From Typhlomys cinereus (taxonomy: Eukaryota; Chordata; Mammalia; Rodentia; Platacanthomyidae): a stretch of DNA of 64,000 nucleotides. The DNA is taken from NCBI GenBank assembly GCA_023101885.1, contig JALPQD010000225.1:3534001-3598000 (forward strand). The letters are read 5' to 3'. Below the pieces are notes generated by a model. The model saw only the letters and a list, made by a program, of their open reading frames with translations, was not told the DNA's origin and did no database searches. A program made the position numbers and the translations under genes. Of the stretch, positions 50,401 through 63,773 are shown one piece after another. The stretch's first letter is position 1. Every line of letters starts with the position of its first letter.

Positions 50401-53400
50401 AAATTCCAACATTTGACTCTGAATCCTCCGCACTTGGTTCACTATTTTGGAAAATCATGGCCTTCGTGAACGTGTTCCATGGGAATGTCACACAACAAGT
50501 GAAATTTTCTCCTGAACACAAATAGTTACAGTATCGAAACTTTCGTGGGATACTTACCACTAAGAAGTGCACTTGTAACATTTGACTCTGAGTCCTCCTC
50601 ACTTGGTTCACTATTTTGGAAAATCATAGCCTGCGTGAACATGTTCCATGGAAACATTGTAAAATAACTGTGGTACTCTCCTGAACACAAAGAATGACAG
50701 TATAGAAACTTTTGTGGGATACTTACCGCTAAGAAGAGCACTTGCAACATTTGACTCTGAGTCCTTCTCTCTTGGTTCACTATTTTGGAATATCATGGCT
50801 TGCATGTAAATGTTCCATTGACTGTCACAAAACAAGTGTGACTTTCTCTTGATCACAAAGAGTTACAGTATAGAAACTTCTGTAGGATACGTATCCCAAA
50901 GAAGTGTACTTGCAACATTTGACTCTGAGTTCTTCTCTCTTGGTTCACTATTTTGGAAAATCATGGTCTTCGTGAGCATCTTCCTTGGAAATGTCACACA
51001 ACAACTGTTATTTTCTCCTGAACACAAAGAGTTACAGTACAGAAACTTCTGTATGAAACTTATACTAAAGAATTGTACTTGCAATATTTGACTCAGAGTC
51101 CTTCTCACTTGGTTCACTATTTTGTAAAATCATGGCCTGTGTGAACATGTGCCATGCAAGTGTCACAAAACAAGTATGATATTCTCCGGAACGCAAATGT
51201 TACAGTATACAAACTTCTTAAGGATACTTATCCCTAAGAGGTGCACTTCCAGCATTTGACTCTGAACCCTCCTCACTTGGTTCACTATTTTGGAAATTCA
51301 TGGCCTGTGTGAACATGTTCCATGCAAATGTCACAAAACCAGTATGATTTTCTCCTGAATGCAAATGTTACAGTGTGTAAACTTCTCTAGGATAGTAATC
51401 CCTAAGAAGTGCACTTCCAACATTTGACTCTGAGTCCTCTCTTGGTTCACTATTTTGGAATATCATGGCTTGCGTGTAAATGTTCCATTGACTGTCGCAC
51501 AACAAGTGTGACTTTCACCTGATCACAAAGAGTTACAGTATAGAAACTTCTGTAGGATACGTATCCCAACGAAGTGCACTTGCAACATTTGACTCTGAAT
51601 CATCTGCACATGGTCTACTAGTTTGGAAAACATCTCCTGCATGAACAGGTTCGATGGAAACGTCGCAAAACAAATGTGATTTTCTCCAGAACACAAAGTG
51701 GTACAGAATAGAAACTTCTATAGGATACTCATCCCTAAGAAGTGCACTTCCAACATTTGACTCTGAGTCCTCCTCATTTGGTTCACTATTTTGTAAAATC
51801 ATGGCCTGTGTGAACATGTACCATGCAAGTTTCACAAAACAAGTATTATTTTCTCCTGAATGCAAATGTTACTGTATACAAACTTCTGTAGGATACTTAT
51901 CCCTAAGAGGTGCACTATCAGCATTTGACTCTGAATCCTCCTCACTTGGTTCACTATTTTGGAAATTCATGGCCTGCATGAACATGTGCCATGCAAATGT
52001 CACAAAACAAGTATGATTTTCTCCTAAAACAAAAGTTACAGTGTAGAAACTTCTGTAGAATACTCCTCATTTGGTTCACTATTTTGTAAAATCATGGCCT
52101 GTGTGAACATGTGCCATCCAAGTTTCACAAAACAAGTATGATTTTTATCCTGATCGCAAATGTTACAGTATAAAAACTTCTGTAGGATACTTATCCCTAA
52201 GAGGCGCACTTCCAGCATTTGACTCTCAGTCCTCCTCACTTGGTTCACTATTTTGGAAAATCAAGGCCTGTGTGAACATATTTCATAAAAACGTCACTAA
52301 ACCAGTGTGGTTTTTCCCTGAACATAAAAAGTAACAGTGTATGAACATGTACAGAATTCGTATCACTGAGAAGTAAAAGTGAAACATGTGAATTTGAGGC
52401 TTCCTCACTTGGTCACTATTTTCAAGCTCATTACAGGCCTGAACATCGTTGGTAGAATCAGCACAAAACAAATTTTGTTTTCTACAGAATACAAAGTTTT
52501 ACAGTCTAGAAACCTGTGTAGGATACTTATCCCAAAGAAGTGCACTTCCAGCATTCGACTCTGAATCCTCCTCACTTGGTTCACTATTGTGGAAATTCAT
52601 GGCCTGCATGAACATGTTCCATGCAAATGTCACAAAACAAATATGATTTTCTCCTGAACACAAAAGTTACAATGTAGAAAGTTCTGTAGGATACTTATCA
52701 CTAAGAAGTGCACTTCCAACATTTGACTCTGAATCTTTCACACTTGGTTCACTATTTTGGACAATATCTCCTGCATGAATAGGTTCCATGGAAACGACGC
52801 AAAACAAATGTGATTTTCTGCAGAACACAGAGAGGTACAGTACAGAAACTTCTGTAGGATACTTATCCCTAAGAAGTGCATTTCCAACATTTGACTCTAA
52901 GTCCTCCTCACTTGGATCACTATTTTGGAAAATCATGGCCTTCGTGAAAATGTTCTATGAAAATGTCCCAAAACAAGTGTGATTTCCTCCTGAACACAAA
53001 GAGTTACAGTATAGAAACTTCTCTAGGATACTTATCCCTAAGAAATGAAATTCCAACATTTGACTCTGAATCCCCCACACTTGGTTCACTATTTTGGAAA
53101 ATCATGGCCTTCATGAACGTGTTCCGTGGAAATGTCACACAACAACTGTTATTTTCTCCTGAACACAAACAGTTACAGTATAGAAACTTCCGTAGTATAC
53201 TTACCACTAAGAAGTGCACTTGCAACATTTGACTCTGAGTCCTCCTCACTTGGTTCACTATTTTGGAAAATCTTAGCCTGCGTGAACATGTTCCATGGAA
53301 ACATTGCAAAGAAGTGTGATACTCACCTGAACACAAAGAATTACAGTATAGAAACTTTTGTGGGATACTTACTGCTAAGAAGAGCACGTGCAACATTTGA

Positions 53401-55644
53401 CTCTGACTCCTTCTCTCTTGGTTCACTATTTTGGAATATCATGGCTTGCGTGTAAATGTTCCATTGACTGTCACACAACAAGTGTGACTTTCTCCTGATC
53501 ACAAAGAGTTACAGTATAGAAACTTCTGTAGGATATGTATCCCAAAGAAGTGCACTTGCAACATTTGACTCTGAGTCATCCTCACTTGGTTAACTATTTT
53601 GGAAACATCATATCCTGCTTCAACATGTTCCATGGAAATGTGGCACAACAACAGTTATTTTCCCCTGAACAGAAAGAGTTATGGTACAGGAACTTCCTTA
53701 GGATACTTACCAGTAAGAAGTGCACGGGAAATATTTGACTCTGAACACTCCTCACTTGGTTCACTATTTTGGAAAATCATGGCCTGCGTGAACATGTTAT
53801 ATGCAAATGTCGTAAAAAAAGTATGATCTTCTCCTGAACAAAAAGTGTTACTGTATAGAATCTTCTGTAGGATACTTACCCCTAAGAAGTGCAATTCTAA
53901 CTTTTGAGTCTCAGTCCTCCTCACTTGGTTCACTCTTTTGGAAAATCAAGGCCTGCGTGAACATATTCCATGGAAACCTCACAAAACCAGTGTGAATTTT
54001 TCCTGAACATAAAAAGTTACAGGATATGAACATCTACAGGATTTTTATCACTGAGAAGTAAAAGTGAAACATGTGAATTTGACGCTTCCTCACTTGGTCA
54101 GTATTTTTTTAGCTCATTACAGGCCTGAGCATAGTGGGTAAAATCAGCACAAAACAAATGTTTTTTTCTCCAGAACACAAAGTTTTACAGTCTAGAAACC
54201 TGTGTAGGATACTTATCCCAAAGAAGTGCACCTGCTACATATGATTGTGAGTCCTGTTCACTTGGTTCATGATTTTGAAAGGGAATGACATGCATGAACA
54301 TGGTTCATGGAAACGTCATAAAACAAGTGTGATTTCCTCCTTTACACAAAGAGTTACAATATAGAAACTTCAGTACGACACGTATCCTAAAGAAGTGCAC
54401 TTGCAACCTTTGACTCAGAGTCCTCCTCACTTGGTTTACTATTTCTTAAAATCATGGCCTGTGTGAACATGTGCCATGCAAGTGTCACAAAACAAGTATG
54501 ATTTTCGCCTGAACACAAATGTTACAGTATACAAACTTCTGTAGGATACTTATCCCTAAGAGGTGCACTTCCAACATTTGACTCTGAATTCTTCTCACTT
54601 TGTTCACTATTTTGGAAATTCGTGTCCTGCGTGAACATGTTCCATGCAAATGTCACAAAACAACTATGATTTTCTCCTGAACACAAATGTTACAGTGTAA
54701 CTTCTCTAGGATACTTATCACTAAGAAGTGCATTTCTAACATTTGACTCTGAATTCTCCATGCTTGGTTCACTATTTTGGAAATCATCTCCTGCATGAAT
54801 AGGTTCCATGGGAACGATGCAAAACAAGTGTGATTTTCAGCAGAATACAAAGAGGTACAGTATAGAAACTTCTGTAGGATTCTTATCCCTAAGAGTTGCA
54901 TTTCCAACATTTGACTCTGAGGCCTCCTCACTTGGTTCAGTATTTTGGAAAATCATAGCATTTGTGAACATGTTCCATGGAAATGTCACACAACAACTGT
55001 TATTTTCTACTAAACACAAACAGTTACAGTATAGAAACTTACCTAGGATGCTTACCACTAAGAAGTGCACTTGCAACATTTGACTCTGAGTCCTCCTCTC
55101 TTGGTTCACTATTTTGGAAAATCATAGCCTCAGTAAACATGTTCCATGGAAACATTGCAAAACAAGTGTGATACTGTCCTGAACACAAAGAATTACAATA
55201 TAGAAACTTTTCTGGGATACTTACTGCTAAGAAGAGCACTTGCAACATTTGACTCTGAGGCCTTCTCTCTTGGTTCACTACTTGGAATATCATGGCTTGC
55301 GTGTAAATGTTCCATTGACTGTCGCACAACAAGTGTGACTTTCTCCTGATCACAAAGAGTTACAGTATAGAATCTTCTGTAGGTTACACATCCCTAAGAA
55401 GTGCACTTCCAACGTTTGAATCTCAGTCCTCCTCACTTGGTTCACTATTTTGGAAAATAAAGGCCTGCGTGAACATATTCCATGAAAACGTCACAAAATC
55501 AGTGTGAATTTCTCCTGAACATAAAAAATTATAATGTATGAACATCTACAGGATTCTTTTCACTGAGAAGAGATAGTGAAACATGTGAATTTCTGGATTC
55601 CTCACTTGGTCACCATTTTCAACCTCATTACAAGCCTGAACATT

Positions 55645-56548
55645 GTTGGTAGAATCAGCGCAAAACAAATGTTGTTTGCTCCAGAATAAAAAGTTTTGCA
55701 GTCTACAAACCTGTGTAGGATACTTATCCCAAAGGAGTGCACATGCTACATATGACTTCCCAAAGAAGTGACATGCTACATATGACTTCCCAAAGAAGTG
55801 CACATGCTACATGTGACTGTGAGTACTCTTCACTTGGTTCACTATTTTGGAAGGGAACGACAATCATGAACGTGTTTCATGGAAACGTCATAAAACAAGT
55901 GTGATTTCCTCCTGAACACAAAGAGTTACAATATAGAAACTTCTGTAAGATACTTATCCTAAAGAAGTGCACTTGCAACATTTAACTCAGACTCCTCCTC
56001 ACTTGGTTCACTATTTTGTAAAATCATGGCCTGTGTGAACATGTGCCATTCAAATGTCACAAAACAAGTATGATTTTCGCCTGAATACAAATGTTGGAGT
56101 ATCGGAACTTCTCTAGGATACTTATCCCTAAGAAGTGAAATGCCAACATTTGACTCTGAATCCTCCGCACTTGGTTCACTATTTTGGAAAATCATGGCCT
56201 ACGAGAACATGTTATATGCAAATGTCGCAAAACAAGTATGAACTTCCCCTGAACAAAGAGCGTAACACTACAGAATCTTGTGTAGGATACTTATCCCTGA
56301 GAAGTGCACCTCTAACTATTTGACTCTCAGTCCTCCTCACTTGGTTCACTATTTGGAAAATAAAGGCCTGTGTGAACATATTTCATGAAAACGTCACAAA
56401 ACCAGTGCGAATTTCTCCGGAACATAAAAAGTTACAATGTATGAACATCTACAGGATTCTTATCCCTGAGAAGAGAAAGTGAAACATGTGAATTGGACAC
56501 GTCCTCACTTGGTCACTATTTCCAAGCTCATTACAAGCCTGAACATAG
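55645..56548 (+). repeat. Older five-monomer HOR copy (904 bp)
   Basis: Two TTGGTAGAATCAGC landmarks are 904 bp apart. This equals one 842 bp five-monomer unit plus 62 bp, the size of two extra 31 bp units. The extra units are visible at 55,728-55,819. The monomer order (AAGGGAACGAC, TTGTAAAATC, TATGCAAATGTCGC, AAAATAAAGGCCTG, CCAAGCTCATTACA) matches the HOR at the right end, with more base changes. Confidence 0.75.
55728..55819 (+). repeat. 31-bp internal unit in three copies
   Basis: Three copies at 55,728-55,758, 55,759-55,788 and 55,789-55,819. The middle one has lost a C (AAGTGACATG), making it 30 bp. This is the only triplicated case in the window. Confidence 0.88.
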
Positions 56549-56630
56549 TTGGTAGAATCAGCACAAAACAAATGTTGTTTTCTCCAGAATACAAAGTTTT
56601 ACAGTCTAGAAACATGTGTAGGATACTTAT

Positions 56631-56692
56631 CCCAAAGAAGTGCACATGCTACATATGACTTCCCAAAGAAGTGCACATGCTACATATGACTG
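56631..56692 (+). repeat. 31-bp internal tandem duplication
   Basis: Two nearly perfect copies starting CCCAAAGAAGTGCACATG in the same subtype and at the same place as the other cases. Confidence 0.88.
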
Positions 56693-59600
56693 TCAGTCCT
56701 CTTCTCTTGGTTCACGATTTTGGAAGGGAATGACATGCATGAACATGTTTCATGGAAACGTCGTACAACAAGTGTGATTTCCTCCTGAACTCAAAGAATT
56801 ACAGTACAGAAACTTCTGTACGACACTTATCCTAAAGAAGTGCACTTGCAACATTTAACTCAGAGTACTCCTCACTTGGTTCACTATTTTGGAAAATCAT
56901 GGCCTGCGTGAACATGTGCCATGCACATGTCACAAAATAAGTATGATTTTCTCCTGAATGCAAATGTTACAGTATACAAACTTCTGTAGGATACTTATCC
57001 TGAAGAGGTGCTCTTCCAGCATATGACTCTGAATCCTCCTCACTTGGTTCACTATTTTGGAAATTCATGGCCTGCGTGAATATGTTCCCTGAAATGTCAC
57101 AAAACAAGTATGATTTTCTCCTGAACGCAAATGTTACAGTGTAGAAACTTCTCTAGGATACTTACCCTTACGAAGTACACTTCCTACATTTGATTCTGAA
57201 CCCTCCTCATTTGCTTCACTATTTTGGAAAGTCATAGCCTGCGTGAACATGTTCCATGGAAATATTGCAAAACAAGTGTGATACTCTCCTGAACACAAAG
57301 AATTACAGTATAGAAACTTTTGTGGCATACTTACTGCTAAGGAGACCACTTGCAACATTTGACTCTGAGTCCTTCTCTCTTGGTACGCTATTTTGGAATA
57401 TCATGGCTTGCGTGTAAATGTTCCATTGACTGTCGCACAACAAGTGTGACTTCCTCTTGATCACAAAGAGTTACAGTATAGAAACTTCTGTAGGATATGT
57501 ATCCCAACGAAGTGCACTTGCAACATTTGACTCTGAGTCATCCTCACTTGTTTCACTATTTTGGAAATCATGGCCTGTGTGAACATGGTCCATGCAAATG
57601 TCACAAAACAAGTATGATTTTCCCCTAAATGCAAATGTTACAGTATACAAACTTCTGTAGGATACTTATCCCTAAGAGGTGCACTTCCTGCATTTGACTC
57701 TGAATCCTCCTCACTTGGTTTACTATTTTGGATATTCACGGCCTGCGTGAACATGTTCCATGAAATGTCACAAAACAAGGATGATTTTCTCCTGAACGCA
57801 AATGTTACAGTGTATAAATGTCTCTAGGATACTTTTCCCTACGAAGTGCACTTCCTACATTTGATTCTGAATCCTCCGCACTTGGTTCACTATTTTGGAA
57901 ATAATCTCCTGCATGAATAGGTCCCACGGAAATGTTGCAAAACAATTGTGATTTTCTGCAGAACACAAAGAGGTACAGTATCGAAATTTCTGTAAGAGAC
58001 TTACTACTAAAAAGTGCACGTGCAATATTTGACTCTGAACCCTCCTCACTTGGCTCACTTTTTTGGAAAGTCATAGCCTGTGTGAACATGTTCCATGGAA
58101 ACATTGCAAGACAAGTGTGATACTCTCCTGAACAGAAAGAATTACAGTATAGAAACTTGTGGGATACTTGCTGCTAAGGAGAGCACTTGCAACATTTGAC
58201 TCTGAGTCCTTCTCTCTTGGTTCACTATTTTGGATTATCATGGCTGCGTGTAAATGTTCCATTGACTGTCGCACAACAAGGGTGACATTCTCCTGATCAC
58301 AGAGAGTTACAGTATAGAAACTCTGTAGGAGACGTATCCCAACAAAGTGCACTTGCAACATTTGACTCTGAGTCATCCTCATTTGGTTAACTGTTTTGGA
58401 AAATTCATGGCCTGCGTGAACATGTTCCATGGAAATGCCACAAAACAAGTATCATTTTCTCCTGAAAGCAAATGTTACAGTGTAGAAATTTCTTTGGATA
58501 CTTCTCCCCAAGAAAGGCACTTCCTACATTTGATTTTGAACCCTCCGCACTTGGTTCACTATTTTGGTAATCATGTCCTCCAAGAATAGGTTCCATGGAA
58601 ACATCGCCAAACAAGTGTGATTTTCTGCAAAACAGAAAGAGGTACAGTATCGAAACTTCTGTATGATACTTACCAGTAAGAAGTGCACTTCCAACATTTG
58701 ACTCTGAGTCCTCCTCACTCGGTTCACTATTTGGAATATCGTGGTTTGCGTGTAAATGTTCCATTGACTGTCGCACAACACAGGTGACTTTCTCCTGATC
58801 ACAAAGAGTTACAGTATAGAAACTTCTGTAGGACACATATCCTAAAGAAGTGCACTTGCAATATTTGACTCTGAGTCATCCTCACTTGGTTAACTATTTT
58901 GGAAAAATCATGGCCTGCTTCAACATGTTCCATGGAAATGTGGCACAACAACTGTTATTTTCTCCTGAATACAAAGAGTTACAGTATAGGAACTTCCGTA
59001 GGATACTTACCAGTAACAAGTGCACGTGCAATATTTGACTCTGAACCCTCCTCACCTGGTTCACTATTTTGGTAAATCATGGCCTGCGTGAACATGTTCC
59101 ATGCAAATGTCACAAAACAAGGATGATTTTCTCTTGAACGCAAATGTTACAGTGTAGAAACGTCTCTAGGATACTTATCACCAAGAAGTGCACTTCCTAC
59201 ATTTGATTCTGAATCCTGTGCACTTGATTCACTATTTTGGAAATCATCTCCTGCATGAATAGGTTCCATGGAAACATCGCAAAACAAGTGTGATTTTCTG
59301 CAGAACAGAAAGAGGTACAGTATCGAAACTTATGTATGATACTTACCACTAAGAAGTGCACTTCCAACATTTGAATCTGAGTCTTCTTCACTTGGTTCAC
59401 TATTTTGGAATATCATGTTACAGTATAGAATCTTCTGTAGGATACTTATCCCAAAGAAATGCATCTCCAATATTTGACTCTCAGTCTTCCTCACATGGTT
59501 CACTCTTTTGGAAAATCAAGGCTTGCGTGAACATATTCCATGAAAAGATCACAAGACCAGTGTGATTTTCTCCTGAACATAAAAAGTTACAACGTATAAA

Positions 59601-59702
59601 CATCTACAGGATTCTTATCACTGAGAAGTGGAAGTGAAACATGTGAATCTGACGCTTCCACACTTGGTCACTATTTTCAAGCTCATTACAGGCCTGAAAA
59701 TA

Positions 59703-60542
59703 GTTGGTAGAATCAGCACAAAACGAATGCTGTTTTCTCCAGAACACAAAGTTTTACAGTCTAGAAACCTGTGTAGGATACTTATCTCAAAGAAGTGCAC
59801 ATGCTACATATGACTGTGAGTCCTCTTCACTTGGTTCACTATTTTGGAAGGGAACGACATGCATGAATATGTTTCATGGAAACGTCGTCAAACAAGTGTG
59901 ATTTCTCCTGAACACAAAGAGTTACAATATAGAAACATCTGTGTGATACTTCTCCTAAAGAAGTGCACTTGCAACATTTAACTCAGAGTCCTCCTCACTT
60001 GGTGCACTATTTTGTAAAATCATGGCCTGTGTGAACATGTGCCATTCAAATGTCACAAAACAAGTATGATTTTCGCCTTAACACAAATGTTACAGTATAG
60101 GAACTTCTCTAGGATACTTATCCCTAAGAAGTGAAATTCCAACTTTTGACTCTGAATCCTCCGCACTTGGTTTGCTCTCTTGGAAAATCATGGCCTGCGT
60201 GAACATGTTATATGCGAATGTCACAAAACAAGTATGATCTTCTCCTGAACACAAAGTGTAACACTATAGAATCTTCTGCAGGATACTTATCCCTAAGAAG
60301 TACACCTCCAACATTTGACTCTCAGTCCTCCTCACTTGGATCACTCTTTTGGAAAATCAAGACCTGCGTGAACATATTCCATGAAAACGTCACAAAACCA
60401 GTGTGAATTTCTCCTGAACATAAAAAGTTACAACGTATGAACATCTACAGGATTCTTATCACTGAGAAGAGAAAGTGAAACATGTGAATTTGACGCGTCC
60501 TCCTTGGTCACTATTTTCAAGCTCATTACAAGCCGGAACATA
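59703..60542 (+). repeat. Sat-2 five-monomer HOR, copy a (840 bp)
   Basis: Bounded by successive TTGGTAGAATCAGC landmarks. The five monomers are recognised in order by AAGGGAACGACATGC, TTGTAAAATCATGG, TATGCGAATGTC, AAAATCAAGACCTG and CAAGCTCATTACA. The last is the short-front subtype that reads CTTGGTCACTATTTTC in place of CTTGGTTCACTATTTT. By eye this copy is less similar to copies c and d than they are to each other. Confidence 0.82.
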
Positions 60543-61417
60543 GTTGGTAGAATCAGCACAAAACAAATGTTGTTTTCTCCAGAATACAAAGTTTTACAGT
60601 CTAGAGACCTGTGTAGGATACTTATCCCAAAGAAGTGCACATACTACATATGACTTCCCAAAGAAGTGCACATGCTACATATGACTGTGAGTCCTCTTCA
60701 CTTGGTTCACTATTTTGAAATGGAATGACATGCATATACATGTTTCATGGAAACGTTGTCAAACAAGTGTGATTTCCTCCTGAACACAAAGAGTTACAAT
60801 ATAGAAACTTCTGTGCGATTCTTCTCCTAAAGAAATGCACTGGCAACATTTAATTCACAGTCCTCCGCACTTGGTTCACTATTTTGTAAAATCCTGGCCT
60901 GTGTGAACATGTGCCATTCAAATATCACAAAACAAGTATGATTTTCGCCTGAACACAAATGTTACAGTACAAGAACTTCTGTAGGATACTTATCCCTAAG
61001 AAGGGAAATTCCAACATTTGACTCTGAATCCTCCGCATGTGGTTCGCTGTCTTTGAAAATCATGGTCTGCATGAACATGTTATATGCGAATGTCGCAAAA
61101 AAAAGTATGATCTTCTCCTGAACAAAAAGTGTAACACTATAGAATCTTCTGCAGGATCCTTATCCCTAGGAAGTGCACCTCCAACATTTGACTCTCAGAT
61201 CTCCTCACTTGGTTCACTCTTTTGGAAAATCAAGGCCTGCGTGAACATATTCCATGAAAACGTCACAAAAAAAGTGTGAATTTCTCCTGAACATAAAAAG
61301 TTACAACGCATGAAAATCTACAGGATTCTTATCACTGAGAAGGGAAAGTGAAACATGTGAATTTGACGCGTCCTCATTTGGTCACTATTTTCAAGCTCAT
61401 TACAAGCCGGAACATAG
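60543..61417 (+). repeat. Sat-2 five-monomer HOR, copy b (875 bp)
   Basis: The same five-monomer order as copy a. The extra length is mostly explained by a 31 bp internal tandem duplication at 60,625-60,686. The right half, from about 60,890, is nearly identical to the next two copies, with shared rare forms such as AAAATCCTGGCCTG, ACAAGAACTTCTG and CTCAGATCTCCTCAC. Confidence 0.85.
60625..60686 (+). repeat. 31-bp internal tandem duplication
   Basis: Two copies, the first with CACATACTAC. It lengthens HOR copy b relative to copies c and d. Confidence 0.88.
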
Positions 61418-62258
61418 TTGGTAGAATCAGCACAAAACAAAGGTTGTTTTCTCCAGAATACAAAGTTTTACAGTCTATATCCCTGTGTGGATACTTATCC
61501 CAAAGAAGTGCACATGCTACAAATGACTGTGAGTCCTCTTCACTTGGTTCACTATTTTGGAAGGGAATGACATGCTTGAATATGTTTCATAGAAACGTCG
61601 TCAAACAAGTGTGATTTCCTCCTGAACACAATAAGTTACAATATAGAAACTTCTGTGTGATACTTCTCCTAAAGAAGTGCACTGGCAACATTTAACTCAG
61701 TGTCCTCTGCACTTGGTTCACTATTTTGTAAAATCCTGGCCTGTGTGAACATGTGCCATTCAAATATCACAAAACAAGTATGATTTTCGCCTGAACACAA
61801 ATGTTACAGTACAAGAACTTCTGTAGGATACTTATCCCTAAGAAGTGAAATTCCAACATTTGACTCTGAATCCTCCGCACGTGGTTCGCTGTCTTGGAAA
61901 ATCATGGTCTACATGAACATGTTATATGCGAATGTCGCAAAAATAAGTATGATCTTCTCCTGAACAAAAAAGGTAACACTATAGAATCTTCTGCAGGATC
62001 CTTATCCCTAGGAAGTGCACCTCCAACATTTGACTCTCAGATCTCCTCACTTGGTTCACTCTTTTGGAAAATCAAGGCCTGCGTGAACATATTCCATGAA
62101 AACGTCACAAAAAAGTGTGAATTTCTCCTGAACATAAAAAGTTACAACGCATGAAAATCTACAGGATTCTTATCACTGAGAAGGGAAAGTGAAACATGTG
62201 AATTTGACACGTCCTCATTTGGTCACTATTTTCAAGCTCATTACAAGCCGGAACATAG
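61418..62258 (+). repeat. Sat-2 five-monomer HOR, copy c (841 bp)
   Basis: Nearly identical to copy d. Differences seen are single bases, for example AAAATAAGTATG near 61,940 against AAAAAAAGTATG near 62,780, and GACACGTCC near 62,206 against GACGCGTCC near 63,048. It lacks the 31 bp duplication (AAGAAGTGCACATGCTACAA once only). Confidence 0.9.
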
Positions 62259-63100
62259 TTGGTAGAATCAGCACAAAACAAAGGTTGTTTTCTCCAGAAT
62301 ACAAGGTTTTACAGTCTATATCCCTGTGTGGATACTTATCCCAAAGAAGTGCACATGCTACAAATGACTGTGAGTCCTCTTCACTTGGTTCACTATTTTG
62401 GAAGGGAATGACATGCTTGAATATGTTTCATAGAAACGTCGTCAAACAAGTGTGATTTCCTCCTGAACACAATAAGTTACAATATAGAAACTTCTGTGTG
62501 ATACTTCTCCTAAAGAAGTGCACTGGCAACATTTAACTCAGTGTCCTCTGCACTTGGTTCACTATTTTGTAAAATCCTGGCCTGTGTGAACATGTGCCAT
62601 TCAAATATCACAAAACAAGTATGATTTTCGCCTGAACACAAATGTTACAGTACAAGAACTTCTGTAGGATACTTATCCCTAAGAAGTGAAATTCCAACAT
62701 TTGACTCTGAATCCTCCACACGTGGTTCGCTGTCTTGGAAAATCATGGTCTGCATGAACATGTTATATGCGAATGTCGCAAAAAAAAGTATGATCTTCTC
62801 CTGAACAAAAAGGGTAACACTATAGAATCTTCTGCAGGATCCTTATCCCTAGGAAGTGCACCTCCAACATTTGACTCTCAGATCTCCTCACTTGGTTCAC
62901 TCTTTTGGAAAATCAAGGCCTGCGTGAACATATTCCATGAAAACGTCACAAAAAAAGTGTGAATTTCTCCTGAACATAAAAAGTTACAACGCATGAAAAT
63001 CTACAGGATTCTTATCACTGAGAAGGGAAAGTGAAACATGTGAATTTGACGCGTCCTCATTTGGTCACTATTTTCAAGCTCATTACAAGCCGGAACATAG
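62259..63100 (+). repeat. Sat-2 five-monomer HOR, copy d (842 bp)
   Basis: Nearly identical to copy c with the same five subtypes in the same order. A stretch of more than 250 bases at 63,031-63,297 differs little or not at all from 61,348-61,614 and 62,189-62,455, which shows very recent homogenisation. Confidence 0.9.
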
Positions 63101-63773
63101 TTGGTAGAATCAGCACAAAACAAAGGTTGTTTTCTCCAGAATACAAAGTTTTACAGTCTATATCCCTGTGTGGATACTTATCCCAAAGAAGTGCACATGC
63201 TACAAATGACTGTGAGTCCTCTTCACTTGGTTCACTATTTTGGAAGGGAATGACATGCTTGAATATGTTTCATAGAAACGTCGTCAAACAAGTGTGATTT
63301 CCTCCTGAACACAATAAGTTACAATATAGAAACTTCTGTGCGATACTTCTCCTAAAGAAGTGCACTTGCAACATTTAACTCAGTGTCCTCCTCACTTGGT
63401 TCACAATTTTGTAAAATCATGGCCTGTGTGAATATGTGCCATGCGAACGTTGCAAAACAAGTATGATCTTCGCCTGAACACAAAGTGTAACACTATAGAA
63501 TCTTCTGCAGGATACTTATCCCTGAGAAGTGGACCTCCAACATTTGACTCTCAGTCCTCGTCACTGGGTTCACTCTTTTGGAAAATCAAGGCCTGCGTGA
63601 ACATATTCCATGAAAACGTCACAAAACCAGTGTGAATTTATCCTGAACATAAAGAGTTACAACACATGAAAATCTACAGGATTCTTATCACTGAGAAGGG
63701 AAAGTGAAACATGTGAATTTGACGTGTCCTCGCTTTGTCACTATTTTCACGCTCATTACAAGCCAGAACATAG
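63101..63773 (+). repeat. Sat-2 HOR copy e, four monomers (673 bp)
   Basis: One monomer (168 bp) shorter than its neighbours. A hybrid monomer at about 63,390-63,500 begins like the second subtype (TTGTAAAATCATGG, ATGTGCCATGCGAA) and ends like the third (AGTATGATCTTCGCC, GTGTAACACTATAG). This is the expected product of unequal exchange between adjacent subtypes. Confidence 0.85.

Larger units (their letters stand above)
48300..59000 (+). repeat. Sat-2 mosaic zone with K-type monomers
   Basis: This zone is marked by a K-type monomer with GCGTGTAAATGTTCCATTGA and ACTGTCGCACAACAAG. It occurs near 48,471, 48,975, 50,810, 51,481, 53,458, 55,309, 57,421, 58,256 and 58,758. It usually follows a J-type monomer with CTAAGAAGAGCACTTGCAAC. 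The intervals are roughly 3, 11, 4, 12, 11, 13, 5 and 3 monomers. The TTGGTAGAATCAGC subtype appears near 49,472, 52,449, 54,134 (variant), 55,645 and 56,549. The K type is absent before 48.3 kb and after 58.9 kb, so this zone has its own monomer set. Confidence 0.75.
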
